64,000 nucleotides of DNA. Source: Magicicada septendecula (Eukaryota > Arthropoda > Insecta > Hemiptera > Cicadidae). The notes under the pieces were generated by a model. That model did no database searches and was not told where the DNA came from. It saw only the letters and a program-made list of their open reading frames with translations. The translations under genes were made by a program, and so were the position numbers. This document shows positions 1 to 10,475 of this stretch, one piece after another. Position 1 is the stretch's first letter; each line of letters begins with the position of its first letter. The stretch spans positions 278,646,658 to 278,710,657 of the forward strand of contig CM068373.1 of assembly GCA_034769895.1 (NCBI GenBank). The letters are read 5' to 3'.

Positions 1-430
1 CAGTTAAACAGTTCGTAATTAACAACACACTTACAACAAATCAAATAAAAATTGTTCACACCCAATAAAATGTCCACTATTATTAAACACAATTGTATTA
101 CAATTATCCCGCCCGATTATTAAACACTTCACTAATAACGACTTGTACGCACACAGTAATATCGTCCGATAATCACTCTCGAACCGCGCTGTTCGCACTA
201 ATACTGAAAAACTAGGGCCGCTGCCGCCAAGTATTTATACAACGCTCACAGACCAGAATGTTCCTAAATGCATCTTAGCGCTCGTGTGAACTATGTAATT
301 AACTGCGGCCTTGACACAGTCCGCGCGGCTGGCGCCTTCGAGAAACCTATCGAAAATGCGTCGACAAGCACGTACGCCACACGCGTTACATCGAGATTCT
401 TCTGGCACATTCGACAAACACGTAGATTGT
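1..430 (-). promoter_or_regulatory. LTR-like or promoter-like segment, minus strand
   Basis: Read on the minus strand, this stretch has a TATA-type box (GTATAAATA, complement of 232-240). About 30 bases downstream is an arthropod-style initiator TCAGT (complement of 203-207). A GC-rich upstream part (about 250-400) precedes it and an AT-rich downstream part runs to the window edge. This layout is typical of arthropod core promoters and of LTR U3/R junctions. The window ends before a splice donor, primer-binding site or coding region could be seen, so I cannot tell an LTR from a host promoter. Confidence 0.35.
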
Positions 431-439
431 TCTGTGATG

Positions 440-985
440 TCGTAACAATATTAATACAAAGGTTTTTTAAAGTATATAAACATTTGGTACGTTTCACAGT
501 TTTTTTTTTTTTTTTTTTTTTTTAACTGAGACAGCTGTTTCATCTTCTCAAGGTATTGCAAAGAGATCAGTGAACAACTAAACAGAGGATGTTGGGTTGA
601 TGAACATCTGTTTACGGCGTGTATCAAGACATGTGTAAAAGTAACAAAAATTTAACAAATGAACAAACTGAAATCTGTGTTTTCCCTTTCTTAAAACCTG
701 TTATTTAGTTTAGTTAATTTTTATATTTTGCAGTCTGATTATATTTAGTTTTTACAGACACTTGACCTTCCCTTAGCTCCTACAACCCCCCCTCCATCTT
801 CACAACCCACACATATCCTGATACACACCCTAAACAGATGTTCACCACCCTAACATCCTCTGTTTAGTTGCTCACTGATCTCTTTGACAATAGCTTGAGA
901 AGCTGAAACAGCTGTTAGAGTTAAATAAAAACTGTGAAACGTACCAAGTGTTTAGATATTTTTAAAAACCTTTGAAACAAAATAT
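440..985. mobile_element. Foldback element, family F copy 1
   Basis: Two arms of about 230 bp are inverted copies. The left arm is about 448-690 and holds a 37-bp T run at 501-523 and around it. The right arm is about 755-978. Both carry the block ending in GAAACGTACCAAGTG (left arm in reverse complement), the pyrimidine-rich CTTGACCTTCCCTTAGC block and a terminal AAAAACCTTTG. The same family recurs at 53,991-54,345 and 60,080-60,598. There is no coding capacity, so it is a non-autonomous element of unknown class. Confidence 0.65.
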
Positions 986-1239
986 TGGTAAAATGTAAAT
1001 ATAGATTAAAACTTATGATAATAATGTAACTGTTACACACTTTAGAAACCTGTGTGTGGCGGTTGAAACACCTTGTTTAACAACGTCTGGACAGCTCTTA
1101 TTTCGTACTTATGTCGTGCTGTCAGAATGAAGAAAGAAAGACTACAGAAGAGGGTGCTTGAATGCAAATATTGAGTTTATGAAAATAAGAATTTTTTTTC
1201 TGATCGAGTATTTGGAGTAAAAAAAAATAATACAAAACA

Positions 1240-1600
1240 AGTCCAAGTTCAACATTTAATAACGATAACACATTCCGGGTTGTTAGGCCGTAGTTCAACA
1301 TTATTAATGTTATCATTGTTGCCGAAAAGGTGGTTCATGATAACAACAGTGTCACATAAACTATGTAAAAACTTAAAGAATTTACAATAAAAACAAAATC
1401 AGACTATTCGGCCGCGCCCACGACGGTCTTCTTAAGTGATGCGGGAAAGAGGTAATGGGTGCTGCGAAAGACTGAGATCGTGAAATCAATCTCTCGCGGG
1501 TACCTGTCCCGCACCACTGAAGAAGGCCGTCATAAGTGCCGCGGCAGGAACGTCTGATTTTGTTTTTATTGTAAATTTTTACCAAGTGGGGCTACCCATC
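1240..1600. mobile_element. Foldback element, family E copy 1, hammerhead-like
   Basis: An inverted repeat pairs about 1,381-1,450 with 1,498-1,580; both arms carry TTTACAATAAAAACAAAATC in opposite orientation. The upstream part (1,255-1,330) contains a block around GTTAGGCCGTAGTTCAACA that is also found at 46,196-46,222 and near 29,968. The right arm holds a hammerhead-like core on the plus strand: CTGAAGA at 1,517-1,523, then a potential stem, then GGAACGTC. This element and the 46.18-46.45 kb copy are one family. Confidence 0.5.
1505..1560 (+). ncRNA. Degenerate hammerhead ribozyme motif (family E)
   Basis: CTGAAGA (CUGANGA core) is followed by GGCCG and GCCGCGGC segments that can partly pair, and then AGGAACGTCTG. 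A hammerhead would need GAAAC before GUC; here one A is missing, so it is probably inactive. The homologous copy at 46,320-46,374 keeps CUGAUGA and GAAACGUC. Confidence 0.35.
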
Positions 1601-2870
1601 AGCGGAAGACTACAATCGCTCACGCACCGAGGTTTGCGCTGGTCCTGGTAAGCTGACATCCAACCTGTCCGTCCGAAATGCACTAGGTGTCCGTCCCCTG
1701 AACGCTAATATACCGACACTTTCCCGAAATGTCTTCCATCGCTGTGCCCGTTTCCAGTTCAATCCCCTCATGAACGCCCTCCGCCAACATCCCGTCTCTG
1801 CCAGATGAATTATGGATCCGGTTTCAGAGAACAATGATTCTGAATTAGAGAACACTGATCCAGGTCTAATCGAAACCCCACAGCCGGTAGTAGGCCACAC
1901 CTAGGATCGCCCACATATAGTTGACCCCGCAGCAGAAGCTCTACTGAAGTTAAGTTTGGGACGCGGTGTAATGGCGGTCCTCACAGCCCCGAACAGTCAT
2001 GCTGCTGCCGTTAGAATCGCCTCCTTTTCGTACGAAGCGCGCGCTTGTCTGTGTACCATAGTATGCAGAATAAACTTATTAGTTATGGAAACCATAGTAA
2101 GCGTCATACCTTATTAGTATAAAATGGAAAAAATAAATATTTTTTAAACAACAAACACAAACATAACAAAGGAGCAGACTATATTTATTTATCTGCGTCA
2201 ACGTTTTTTGCAATTTCACTGGAATTACAGCACTGGAATGGAAGCCGTACGTGCACATTCCTGAGCTCGCACGCGTGCGTGTATGTGACAATGGATATTC
2301 ACTGCTTCAAACCAGTAACTTGTTTACACTGTGCACATGTGAAAGGTTGAACGTTTATGATAAGATATACAAACATAACGTGTAAAAATCACCATTCATC
2401 TGCCCATTTGACATGCTGTTCAGTATTCAATAGTCATGTTGTACAAGGCCTGGTGTCGGCGCTGTCTCCTCACACTTAGCACAATTTCGGTGCGTCAACC
2501 TTTAAATATAGTCCGTTCCGTTTAAATGCAATGATTTCTGTATTCAGTGAATTGATTGGTGTTATACTCCGTTCCAGAAGCTAGTCAAAGACAATTTCAG
2601 TGAGTATTAATTTGGTGATAAATAGCAAAAGTTTATGTGTTATCCACGATGGTTTCAGCTCCAATGATTGGAATAACCGCTCTAATCAACAGTATTGAGA
2701 TGAGTATTTTTTACTGTAAGTACTGCTTCTAATCTTTTTAGATTTTTTACGTATTTATATTATTATTATTCCGACTGTACAATGTTTACACATATTTCCG
2801 GAAACAAAGATTACGAAAATGATTGAATTCTCGTCTTCCACTGCTGCTTGCCCATTCAGAGACCTTCATC
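1600..2870. other. No recognised gene
   Basis: A mixed-composition interval with only short open frames. One minus-strand frame of 96 codons (1,610-1,900) has no family I recognise. The stretch may include further internal sequence of family E, but I see no supporting repeat within the window. Confidence 0.4.
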
Positions 2871-3300
2871 GATTTCTCGTTCACTCAATATTGTCTGAAT
2901 TTCTTCTATCCAGGTGATGGGTGGTGGTTTTCCTTCTTCCTAGTGGAATCCATTCCATAACTCTTCTTGGCAATCTTTCCTGTGCCATTCTCATCGTGTG
3001 TCCATACCATTGTAATTTCTTTGTTTGGATAAAATCAACAATTGAATTTTTCTCTTTCATTCTGTCTTTCATGGCTTCATTTCTAATTTTCTCACGTCTG
3101 GATACTCCTGCCGAACGTCTCCAAAAGTTTATCTCTGCAGTCATTAATTTTGTTCTTGTGTGTTTATTAGTATTACAAACTTCTGAGCCGTAAGTCATGA
3201 TACTTCTAACAATGGTTTCAGTTTCTGCTGTAATTTGCTTATCCCACATGATTTCCATTTAATGTAGATATAGCCATCTTTCCCTAATTAATTCTGGATT
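2870..3300 (-). mobile_element. LINE reverse transcriptase 3' fragment (L1)
   Basis: The minus-strand frame at 2,881-3,258 encodes the C-terminal region of a non-LTR retrotransposon polymerase. Recognisable pieces are SIMTYGSEV near the start, the LQWYGHTMRM block typical of the 'thumb to C-terminus' region, then RLPRR and a GRRK-type basic segment. Upstream codons to about 3,300 continue the homology (a GKMAI..LNG block) but contain a stop and a frameshift. The RT core (YADD region) is absent, so this is a 5'-truncated, dead copy. A short ATT repeat lies beyond the 3' end near 2,756-2,770. Confidence 0.75.
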
Positions 3301-4040
3301 GTGTTTCTTTGTCTTGCTTCTTACTGGCAGTAATTATTTATGTATTTATCAAAGTATTATTTATCGACATTATTAATTATGATTTCTAGTAGATATCGAA
3401 TTTTCAGTCGTCATAAAAACGCAGTTGTTATTCAACGTTTCAAGTTTTATTTAGTCCCATAATTATTGTTGCTACATGGAATACAGGATAATATAATTGT
3501 AATACATATTTTCAAGTACTATAATACTAATAGTGGTGTTATATTGTAGGCATGATTATGGGATTCAATACATCTTGAAACGTTCAGAACAACCACATTT
3601 TATTAAAATTGTATTCAGAACACGTTGTGTTCCATCTGAAAATGAGCCGAGAGGCTTGAAAGCTCATATGGAAAGTATAATTGCGTGTTAGTGGTTCCAA
3701 TATGAGTTTAGTAAAAATTAGACTTAACCACTAAATTGTGTTTATCTTTAAACTGCGTTTTTATTGGGACCGTAACTCGATATCAACTGGAAACCTTTAT
3801 TTATTTAATTATCCAAAAGTCTATTACCATACAATGGTGTAGGGTATATTACACACACACACAATACACATTTTCCCGGGTGGATTCGCGCGTTGTGTTT
3901 TGCTGATTTCCGTCCAAAACCATTTCCATTCTAAGCCAACGAGGAGAAATCTGCCTCAAGATGTGCTTATTATGTCATAGCCGTGAAAATCTACGAATTA
4001 CCATATACATGTAAAATCTAAAAATTAATACATCATACAT
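3300..4040. other. No recognised gene
   Basis: AT-rich sequence with no coding signal. It contains a short CA tract (3,853-3,864), and near 3,600 and 3,540-3,590 repeats of a TTGAAACGTT-type phrase that also ends several foldback families here. Confidence 0.4.
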
Positions 4041-4625
4041 ATGCATTGCAACGTATTCTATACATATAGTCTACTCTTTAAATTTATAAACGTCTCCAAC
4101 ACCTTTGTCTCGCAACCCACTTCACTTCACACCTATTTCCTATACCTCACCCCTAATGATTACTTGATTAGTAAAGTCAAATTACATTCGTCATTTGATG
4201 AAAGTAATCATATTTATACTGAATTCGATACTGACTTTCAACCCTCCATATATGTAAAAAAGGCAGATATATGAATGATGTCGAGCAGTTCGAAATATAT
4301 AAGTCTTTAAAAATAAAAACAGCAAAAAAGTCCTGCTGAACGAACAGCTGAACTTTCAGTCCAATTCTCTATACGACACAGCGATAAGATTACAAGATGA
4401 GGTCCGTAGTGCACGGTAAATAACAACGTAAGCATAACAGTCGATTACAGTGTTACCGTGGTGCGCATCAACAACAACGCGAGTGTTCCGTGTTCATATA
4501 TTTTATATTTATTTATGACGTGTGTAAATTATACGTACTTTGTTTTAATTATCTGACGAACTTTACTAAGGGATTACACCTGAAGTTGGGTGATATGTTC
4601 AGAAACGCGTAGTAAAATTTAAAAA
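4040..4625 (+). mobile_element. Penelope-like element 3' fragment (GIY-YIG endonuclease tail)
   Basis: The plus-strand frame at 4,140-4,274 and, after a frameshift, 4,260-4,405 matches the C-terminal part of the PLE endonuclease at 14,782-15,411. Shared blocks are the EQFEIYKSLK helix holding the catalytic glutamate and the LLNEQL.FQS.SLYDTA terminus. The GIY and YIG motifs themselves are lost. About 170 bases past the end lies a hammerhead-like motif at 4,570-4,615, as expected for PLE 3' ends. At least one frameshift and one stop make it a relic. Confidence 0.7.
4572..4618 (+). ncRNA. Hammerhead-like motif at PLE 3' end
   Basis: CTGAAGT (core A9 changed to T) is followed by a five-pair helix II (TGGGT with GTTCA, allowing G-U pairs). 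Then comes GAA, a self-complementary ACGCGT that would be helix III, and a cleavage-type UA. The layout matches short-stem-III type I hammerheads known from Penelope-like elements. The changed core base makes activity unlikely. Confidence 0.45.
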
Positions 4626-4889
4626 GGAAAAGTCACTAGACGGATAAAAGAGGTAAAATTGTATTCTATTCATTCCATGCGTTGTAAGCAGCTCAACAAA
4701 CTCGACTGTGTTTCTTCTAAGAAATTCAGAGTAGATTATATCTTTAACCTCTAGTTACGCCACTATTTCTCATTTTGTGCTTCTTTGTAACCCAAAGACT
4801 GTTCTAATATAGGGTGGCGTCAATTCCGGACTCTGTGTGTGACTTTTTGTCTTTCAAGAATGATCTATATGCGGCTCTTAAATATCATC

Positions 4890-5105
4890 ATTTTTACAAC
4901 TTCGTCGTGCTTATTTGCTAAACTGCTAACTGCCATGTTCTGGACGAGGCCTTTCAGTGTTTCCACCATTTTCAAGTCCTAAATCGCGACCTGAAAGTCC
5001 GAGGTAGGACTTGAAAATGTTAGAAACACTGAAAGGCCTCGTCCAAAACATGGCACTTAGCAGTTTACCAAATAAGCAGGACGAAGTTGTATTTACGGAA
5101 ACTGC
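4890..5105. repeat. Inverted repeat (foldback), ~80-bp arms
   Basis: Left arm about 4,900-4,982 and right arm about 5,003-5,095 are near-perfect inverted copies (AGTGTTTC / GAAACACT, GGCCTTTCAG and its complement). Part of the same arm recurs at 47,735-47,815 (CGTGCTTACTTGGTGAACTGC). No coding content; probably another non-autonomous foldback family. Confidence 0.6.
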
Positions 5106-5620
5106 TAATTTAAATAACAAGGTTAATCATCATTTTTGTTTCTCTTGACACGTCTCTTTTACTTAATAAATTATTATTTATAACACAGTATATTTTTATT
5201 GTTTCCCAACTATTTCTTTGGTTTTTGTATCTTGAAATCCTGTTTTTCATCTTTTGTGTCACATAAATATTGGTTTACAGTTTTTGTGTGTGCTATAGAA
5301 GTAATAAAGTCGGAGTCAGTGATAACAAATTACCGGAGTTAGAGTCGGAGTATCTGGCTGAAGATCAAACGACAATGAGTTGCCAAAACCCAGAAAAACA
5401 AAACGAATCCAAGAACATATAGGGCCTATTCGGACATTGTTCAGGTCTCGGTCAGTTGGGACGAAACGAGGTTTTGCCTGTATTTACGCGTATTTCAGGC
5501 TTGAGCCATCATCTCTTTATACAAAACTCGCTGCAAAAAAGGATAAGTATGTTTTATTGTATTTGTCGCTGAAATTGTTTTAGCTGAGTTTAAATTACGT
5601 TAATACAGCTGTACTTAGCT
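5105..5620. other. No recognised gene
   Basis: AT-rich sequence with only short frames and no repeat I could match elsewhere in the window. Confidence 0.4.
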
Positions 5621-6007
5621 AAAAGTACGTAAAATATTTTCATTAATTCGGGGTCAAAACGTCTTACGACGCTGTCCGATCCCCAACCTCCGTTGTTGTC
5701 TGTCTTTGCAGTTTTCATCGTTTAGTCCTCTATCGCTCATTGATTTTCTTATGCCCTCTATCCATGTTATTTTGGGTCTTCCTTTTTTCTGTGCTCTCTA
5801 GGTATCCGTCTCATCGTTTTCTTTGGTTATCGATCTTGTCCCATTCTTTGTACGTGTCCGTAACAGATTAGTTGTTTTTCTTTCAGTGCAGTCGATAATT
5901 GTCTTTTGTACGCCCATTTCTTCGTTGATCGTTTCATTTTGTATTCGCTTTAGCCTTGAAGTTCTAGCAGCTCGTCGCAAAGCATCCATTTCTGTATCTT
6001 CTATAGG

Positions 6008-6576
6008 GTGTTCCAAACCGTATGGCACCTAAGGGATTAGAAGACCCTTACTCTCGCACGCGCACTCACAACCGGCCCTGCCCGCCCCGGCCAGGCACGA
6101 CCCGGGCGGTTCAGGTGTAAGTATACGGTCCAATTCAAAACTATAAAATTTTAATTTAGCTTATAATCCAAATTAAACTATAATGTTTGTAATCTGCGTG
6201 AAATTGTGAGAGAAACGAGTCCGAACAACCTATAATTGCGATAAATTTGAGTATTTTAGGGATTTCTAAAGCAAACGCGGAATTGGAGTACTTAATAAAG
6301 ATAGACTTAGTTGTACATCTAAAATATATCACAACCACGTCGTGTTTGGTGTCAGTTTCTTTAAAATTTGTAGAGATTACAAATACGCTAAGCTCGTTTG
6401 TTAAAAAATTCATATAATAAAAGTTGCAGTTACATATTGGACGCCCCAGTAGACGATTCATAGCCAGGTGTGCGGGCCAGCTGCGTGCGCGCGCGCGCGC
6501 GCGCGCGCGCGTGTGTGTGTGTGTTATAAGGGTCTCCTAATCCCTCAGGTGCCATGCGACTTGGAACGCCGTATAA
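6008..6576. mobile_element. TA-flanked MITE inserted in LINE L2
   Basis: Terminal inverted repeats of about 45 bp: GGGTGTTCCAAACCGTATGG at the left, and at the right the complement reading through CCATGCGACTTGGAACGCC. Both ends abut TA (TATA on each side), and LINE homology resumes on either side, so the boundaries are well defined. TA target sites suggest a Tc1/mariner-type mobiliser. Inside the right TIR lies an alternating GC then GT tract (6,487-6,523). No transposase frame is present. Confidence 0.7.
6487..6524. repeat. (GC)n(GT)n microsatellite
   Basis: Alternating purine-pyrimidine run, first GC then GT, within the TA-flanked MITE; potentially Z-DNA-forming. Confidence 0.9.
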
Positions 6577-6784
6577 CTTTCTTTTTTTACTTGTTCTTTT
6601 ATTCTCCATGTTTTGAATCCGTACATCAATGTACTTTTAATCATATATCGAATATTCTTTTCTTCCTTTCTTTTCCAATTTCTGTGCTATACGTAAAATA
6701 TTTATCTCCTACAATTGGCCTACTGCTGATTGGCAATTATTCTGTAAAAATGTGTAAAATTAAATACAGTACTTAAGCAGTACT

Positions 6785-7178
6785 TAAGAGTAGAGATGTG
6801 TTGTAAAGTGATATGCAATATTTTTCGATAAATGAAACGTTTGCACAAGTGCCGCGTGACGAATGAGGCGAGCGGTTGAATAACGAACAGCGTTGACACC
6901 GTGAGCAGTGCCAGCCCTCGCTCGCTCGAGACTATATAATTTGTTATGCTTTTTGTGCTTCAATTTAAGTCTAGAGTAGTTTATTGCCTCTTAACGTGAC
7001 ACAAAACAGTCGGCTAGTGAGTGCCACAATATATTCTGCACGATGTCATAGACACACACAGTGACGTCGACAGTGTAACATGTTTACAGGGTCACTCGGT
7101 TTTACTGTGTTGGCCACAAATAAAAACAAACACAACGACAATGTAGAAATATTATTAACTAGTTTAATATTATAACAA
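6785..7178. other. Promoter-like interval, no gene found
   Basis: A moderately GC-rich patch (6,840-6,935) is followed by a TATA-like ACTATATAA at about 6,930. No open frame of note follows before repeat D1 begins. It could be part of an LTR or promoter, but nothing else supports that. Confidence 0.25.
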
Positions 7179-7930
7179 TTTCAGTTGGATCCTATATTTT
7201 TACTTCCATGTTCCGTAAGAAAATGGAAGCATGGTGATGGTGAAAAAATCGTGTTCGGCATAAGCGCTGATTTTGATTGTACTACCCTCAAAACACGAAG
7301 AAAAGTTATTTTCCAAAATGTGTCTGTCTGTGTGTCTGTGTCTGTGTGTAGAATTTTTTATCTATGGCGACCGATAACTGCTGCAAATTTAAACAGAATC
7401 AAATAATTTTTTGCTTATGCACCTGAGTTGTAGAGGACTCAAGGCTTATTGATTTTGGTGGAGATCGGTTAAGGGGATGGGGTAGTTTACCTGCAACGTC
7501 TTATATTTTAACGAGAATAAAGTAGTCTACATAATTTTGATAAGTAAAGTATCCTGAAAAGAAGGTCATATTAATCCACTGTAGAAAGGTAAATGAAATA
7601 TCTACGCGTATAAATGAAAAGGGTAGTTAAAGGGGGAGGGGATAATTTTTTATATATGTACTACGTTATCGGCAACAAAGAAGTAGTTTGATGTTAAAAG
7701 GTCGTGTTCCAATGTATTCTGCAAAACCAGACGTTTCGGCAGTGCCATCGACTGCCATCATCAGTGAAAATCGAGTGCGTTAACGTGAGGCGGTACACGT
7801 TAGTGATCACAGTACTGTGGTTAAGGGTGAAGAAAGAAATAGTTTCTATGGAAATATTTCATTTCGAAAATGATCTTAAATTTAAATCTTAGAACACGGA
7901 AGTCATGTATGTTTCTCCATACCGATATTT
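7178..7930. mobile_element. Dispersed repeat family D, copy 1
   Basis: Homologous to 28,940-30,235 (direct) and 30,590-31,085 (inverted). Shared blocks in order: TTACTTCCATGTTCC, a GATTGTACTACCCTCAAAAC block, a GTCTGTCTGTGTG tract, GAAGATCGGTTAAGGG with GGGTAGTTTACC, a hammerhead-bearing block (minus strand, 7,722-7,770), and a tail ending CTCCATACCGATATTTT. The hammerhead and the lack of coding frames suggest a non-autonomous retroelement. Confidence 0.7.
7722..7770 (-). ncRNA. Hammerhead ribozyme motif (family D, copy 1)
   Basis: On the minus strand: CUGAUGA (complement of 7,758-7,764), one extra U, then a perfect six-pair helix II (GGCAGU / ACUGCC) with a seven-base loop. GAA follows, then the self-complementary ACGU that would form helix III in a dimer, then the cleavage-site C. 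Flanking CA and UGG can start helix I. All core bases are present except for the extra U after A9, which also appears in the other families here. Short palindromic helix III is typical of hammerheads in Penelope-like elements. Confidence 0.65.
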
Positions 7931-8224
7931 TTCAAAACAGATACTTTCTCGTTGCATCGTTATTATCATCTTTACCGTGATCATCATCGTCATTGTCATT
8001 AAGAGCAACTTCACCAAAGGAAGAGATATGAGATTACCGGTTATTTGGTAAAAAATATTTTTCTCAAACAATGAGCTATTTATATTACGTGGCGTATGTT
8101 GTGCCACCATTGAGTCACCTGCTACATCGCGACCTCCTCGGAATCCACTAGGGGCTTCCGATATGTAAGTTGAGGATCACTTCTTCAATGTAAATGCTTA
8201 ATTAATATCTTCTTTCTTCTGTTT

Positions 8225-8775
8225 TATATTATATTAGTCCCATTGGTAGTATACTCCGTAGAATTCTTTTCAGATCTTCTACTTCATCTTTACCACAGCA
8301 GCCAAACCTGAGCCCTGGCAACCAACACCAATCTTCTTCAGAGTCTCCTATCTGTTGCCATCTCGGGGTGACCCCACACATCCATTCTTCTGAGATCTTC
8401 CAACACATCATCCAACCATCTTATACTAGATCGACCCCTCTTTCTGCTTTTGTACACATGTATCCTAAGGAGTTTATATGGTATACGCTGATCATCAATC
8501 CGTTCTATATGACCTAGCCATTGTATTCGTTATCCTATTTAATTCTTACAATGGGCTCATCTTTACTAGCTCTTCTGTCTCCTGGTTATTTCTTCTTCTC
8601 CATCCACTATCTTCCATAACTGGGTCATAAACACGTCGTGCAATGTTTCTTTCAAATCTTCTCAGTGGTAATTCTTTACAGTTAGCTTTAAATTTTATTT
8701 TATTTTCTTGTGTTGTTTGATTCACAGATATTTCATTTAATTCTTTCTTTACAACAACTTTTTTACCCAATCTAA
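8225..8775 (-). mobile_element. LINE 3' fragment (L3)
   Basis: Minus strand: LRRFERNIARRVYDPV (8,600-8,670), W.RRNNQE, then a frame change to a block containing RIQWLGHIER-like residues and RKRGRSS, then DDVL.DLRRMDV and an acidic tail. It matches the LINE at 46,475-47,165 closely in order (ERKIVRRVYGPV, WRIRNNQE). Frameshifts separate the parts; the RT palm is absent. Confidence 0.75.
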
Positions 8776-8777
8776 GG

Positions 8778-9500
8778 GTAAATTGGAACGCCGGCGGGAA
8801 AACCCTCTCACGTATCTGTGAAAGACGTGTGGGTGAAGGACACGTGACTGAATAGCGCAGCGACCCCTACGGTTTGGCGGGAAGGGGCCCCGGGGACTCA
8901 CGGCTGGTTGCGAGTCCCCGCCGCCAATTGCGAGTAGCCTCCCGAGGGCCCACTGGTTTCAAGAAAAGAGGGTACCCCTACCTTCGGTGGCATCGTCACT
9001 GATAGTTGGGTAACGTACGTATCGCTGCGCGAACGGTGAAGGGTATTCCCCACCGCCCTGACTCTAAGTAGCGCCTTGCGAACGGGAATGAGGGCGCGCA
9101 TCCCCTGGCTACCAGCTGTGTCGGACCTTTCACGCCAGTCCTTGATCTCCATTAAGTGAACAGTTGAGCCTTAGTAGCATCGGGCTCGCCGCGTGTTCAT
9201 CCTCTTTGGCCGGCTAGCATCCGTGGAGTCCTAATTTCTCCCGAAAGAGAGGGGGAGGACAGGGAAACCTGCATTGCCACTGGCCTGGCGGGTACTTCCT
9301 TGCCGCCGCCAGAAGTTGGAGGTCAAGCCGCAGACCTCCGGTGGAGATCCGTTGGATCAAACCCGGAGGATGGGGCCGCGAAAATTCAAGGCTTACGTGG
9401 TCGTCGTGTTGATCAGCGACGTACTCAAACATTGTACCACGTGATTGTGAACCAACCCGGCGCGGCGGGGGTTAAGTCCCCGGCGTTTACGGATTGACGA
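8778..9500. other. GC-rich island of unknown origin
   Basis: About 720 bp of clearly GC-rich sequence lies between two LINE C-terminal pieces, in sharp contrast to its AT-rich surroundings. It contains a short inverted repeat (GGAGGTC..GACCTCC near 9,317-9,344) and several GGCGGG/CCCGCC runs. No long frame is open through it on either strand. It may be a LINE 5' UTR or promoter, an LTR, or a piece of a host CpG island. Confidence 0.4.
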
Positions 9501-9530
9501 AAGGTTTTGTTGCGATTGCAGTTGTCCCAG

Positions 9531-9815
9531 CTAGGGCAGACTTTCTCTAACATAGGTATTTCTGGCAGTCCGAACTTTGGCTTTAAGTGCCTTCGGGCTA
9601 AGTGCGTCGCTCTCGATAATTCTTCTTCGTAAAATATACAACTTCAAGGACACGGACGCACTGTCTAAGACACCCATTAAGAAGTCTAATGACTGTGTCT
9701 CTCTAGCTTTCATTTCGTCTTGAAACCTTCCATGTCTCACTGGCGTACGTTACGTCCGGAATAGCCATCATTTTGTAGTAACGAAAAGTTTTTACTTTAA
9801 GTTTTAATTCCATAA
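9531..9815 (-). mobile_element. LINE 3' fragment (L4)
   Basis: Minus strand from 9,815: a KMMAIPDVTYASETWKVSRR block, the conserved segment just downstream of the LINE palm (usual form I.PTLLYGSE.W). It runs on into a degenerate region with stops. Only about 95 codons survive. Confidence 0.65.
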
Positions 9816-9829
9816 AGAGATATATCCAT

Positions 9830-10260
9830 AGGCTCCCTATCTATAGTAATCTATATAGATTATAGGATTCAACATGTACGTGCGCGTACGACTGTGGCAA
9901 GAAATTGCTGAGCTCCATTAGTGAACTGTCGACCTAGCTCAATGACGTATTAAGCAGATAAATTTATAAATGTGTTATATTAGTTCCAGTTTTTAAAGAA
10001 TGTGTAATGGTATACGCAACAGAATCCCGTCTTTCTGAGTCTCGTGAACGAACTAAGAAGAATACTGGAGAGAGAATTCAATACGAGAACTGCTGGAGTT
10101 AATTTCCTGTCTCGATACAAGCTGCAAACGTGTGCAGAATAGTTATTTCAATTTCGGAGCCGCAGGTTTGCTGTTAGCGCTTGTTTGGGCGTTTCTTAAG
10201 TTTGTTAAAGTACGGTACCGCTGACGTGGAAACGATGTGGTAATTTTTCTAAAGAAAGAA
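9830..10260. other. No recognised gene
   Basis: AT-rich unique-looking sequence with no coding or repeat signal that I can support. Confidence 0.4.
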
Positions 10261-10339
10261 ATTTGTTCAACACAACAGCAGAATATTACAAGGTGAATTT
10301 TAACTTTTTCAAAACTTTTTTATTAATACAAAACCGAAA

Positions 10340-10360
10340 TTCTCTCTCTGTCTGTCTGTC

Positions 10361-10436
<76 letters not shown>

Positions 10437-10475
10437 CCCCCTTTCACTATCACTCTCTCTCTTTCTCTCACTCAC
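10340..10475. repeat. (TC)n / (TCTG)n microsatellite
   Basis: TCTG repeats give way to an uninterrupted CT run of about 55 bp and a degenerate CTCA tail. Open frames in both strands here are translation artefacts of the repeat. Confidence 0.95.

Larger units (their letters stand above)
5620..6780 (-). mobile_element. LINE 3' fragment (L2), split by a MITE
   Basis: Minus-strand pieces at 6,577-6,780 and 5,640-6,007 are consecutive parts of a LINE polymerase C-terminus. A STLMYGFKTW block (6,590-6,660) is followed, after the insertion, by DALRRAARTSRLKRIQNE and then GRPKITWIEGIRKSMSDRGL and a terminal RRKTF. The two pieces are separated by an inserted element at 6,008-6,576. Frameshifts are present in the first piece. 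Confidence 0.75.

Noticed and set aside
440..985. Hammerhead in family F
   Set aside because: GAAACGTACC is present in the arms but no CUGANGA lies at a suitable distance with a closing helix II.
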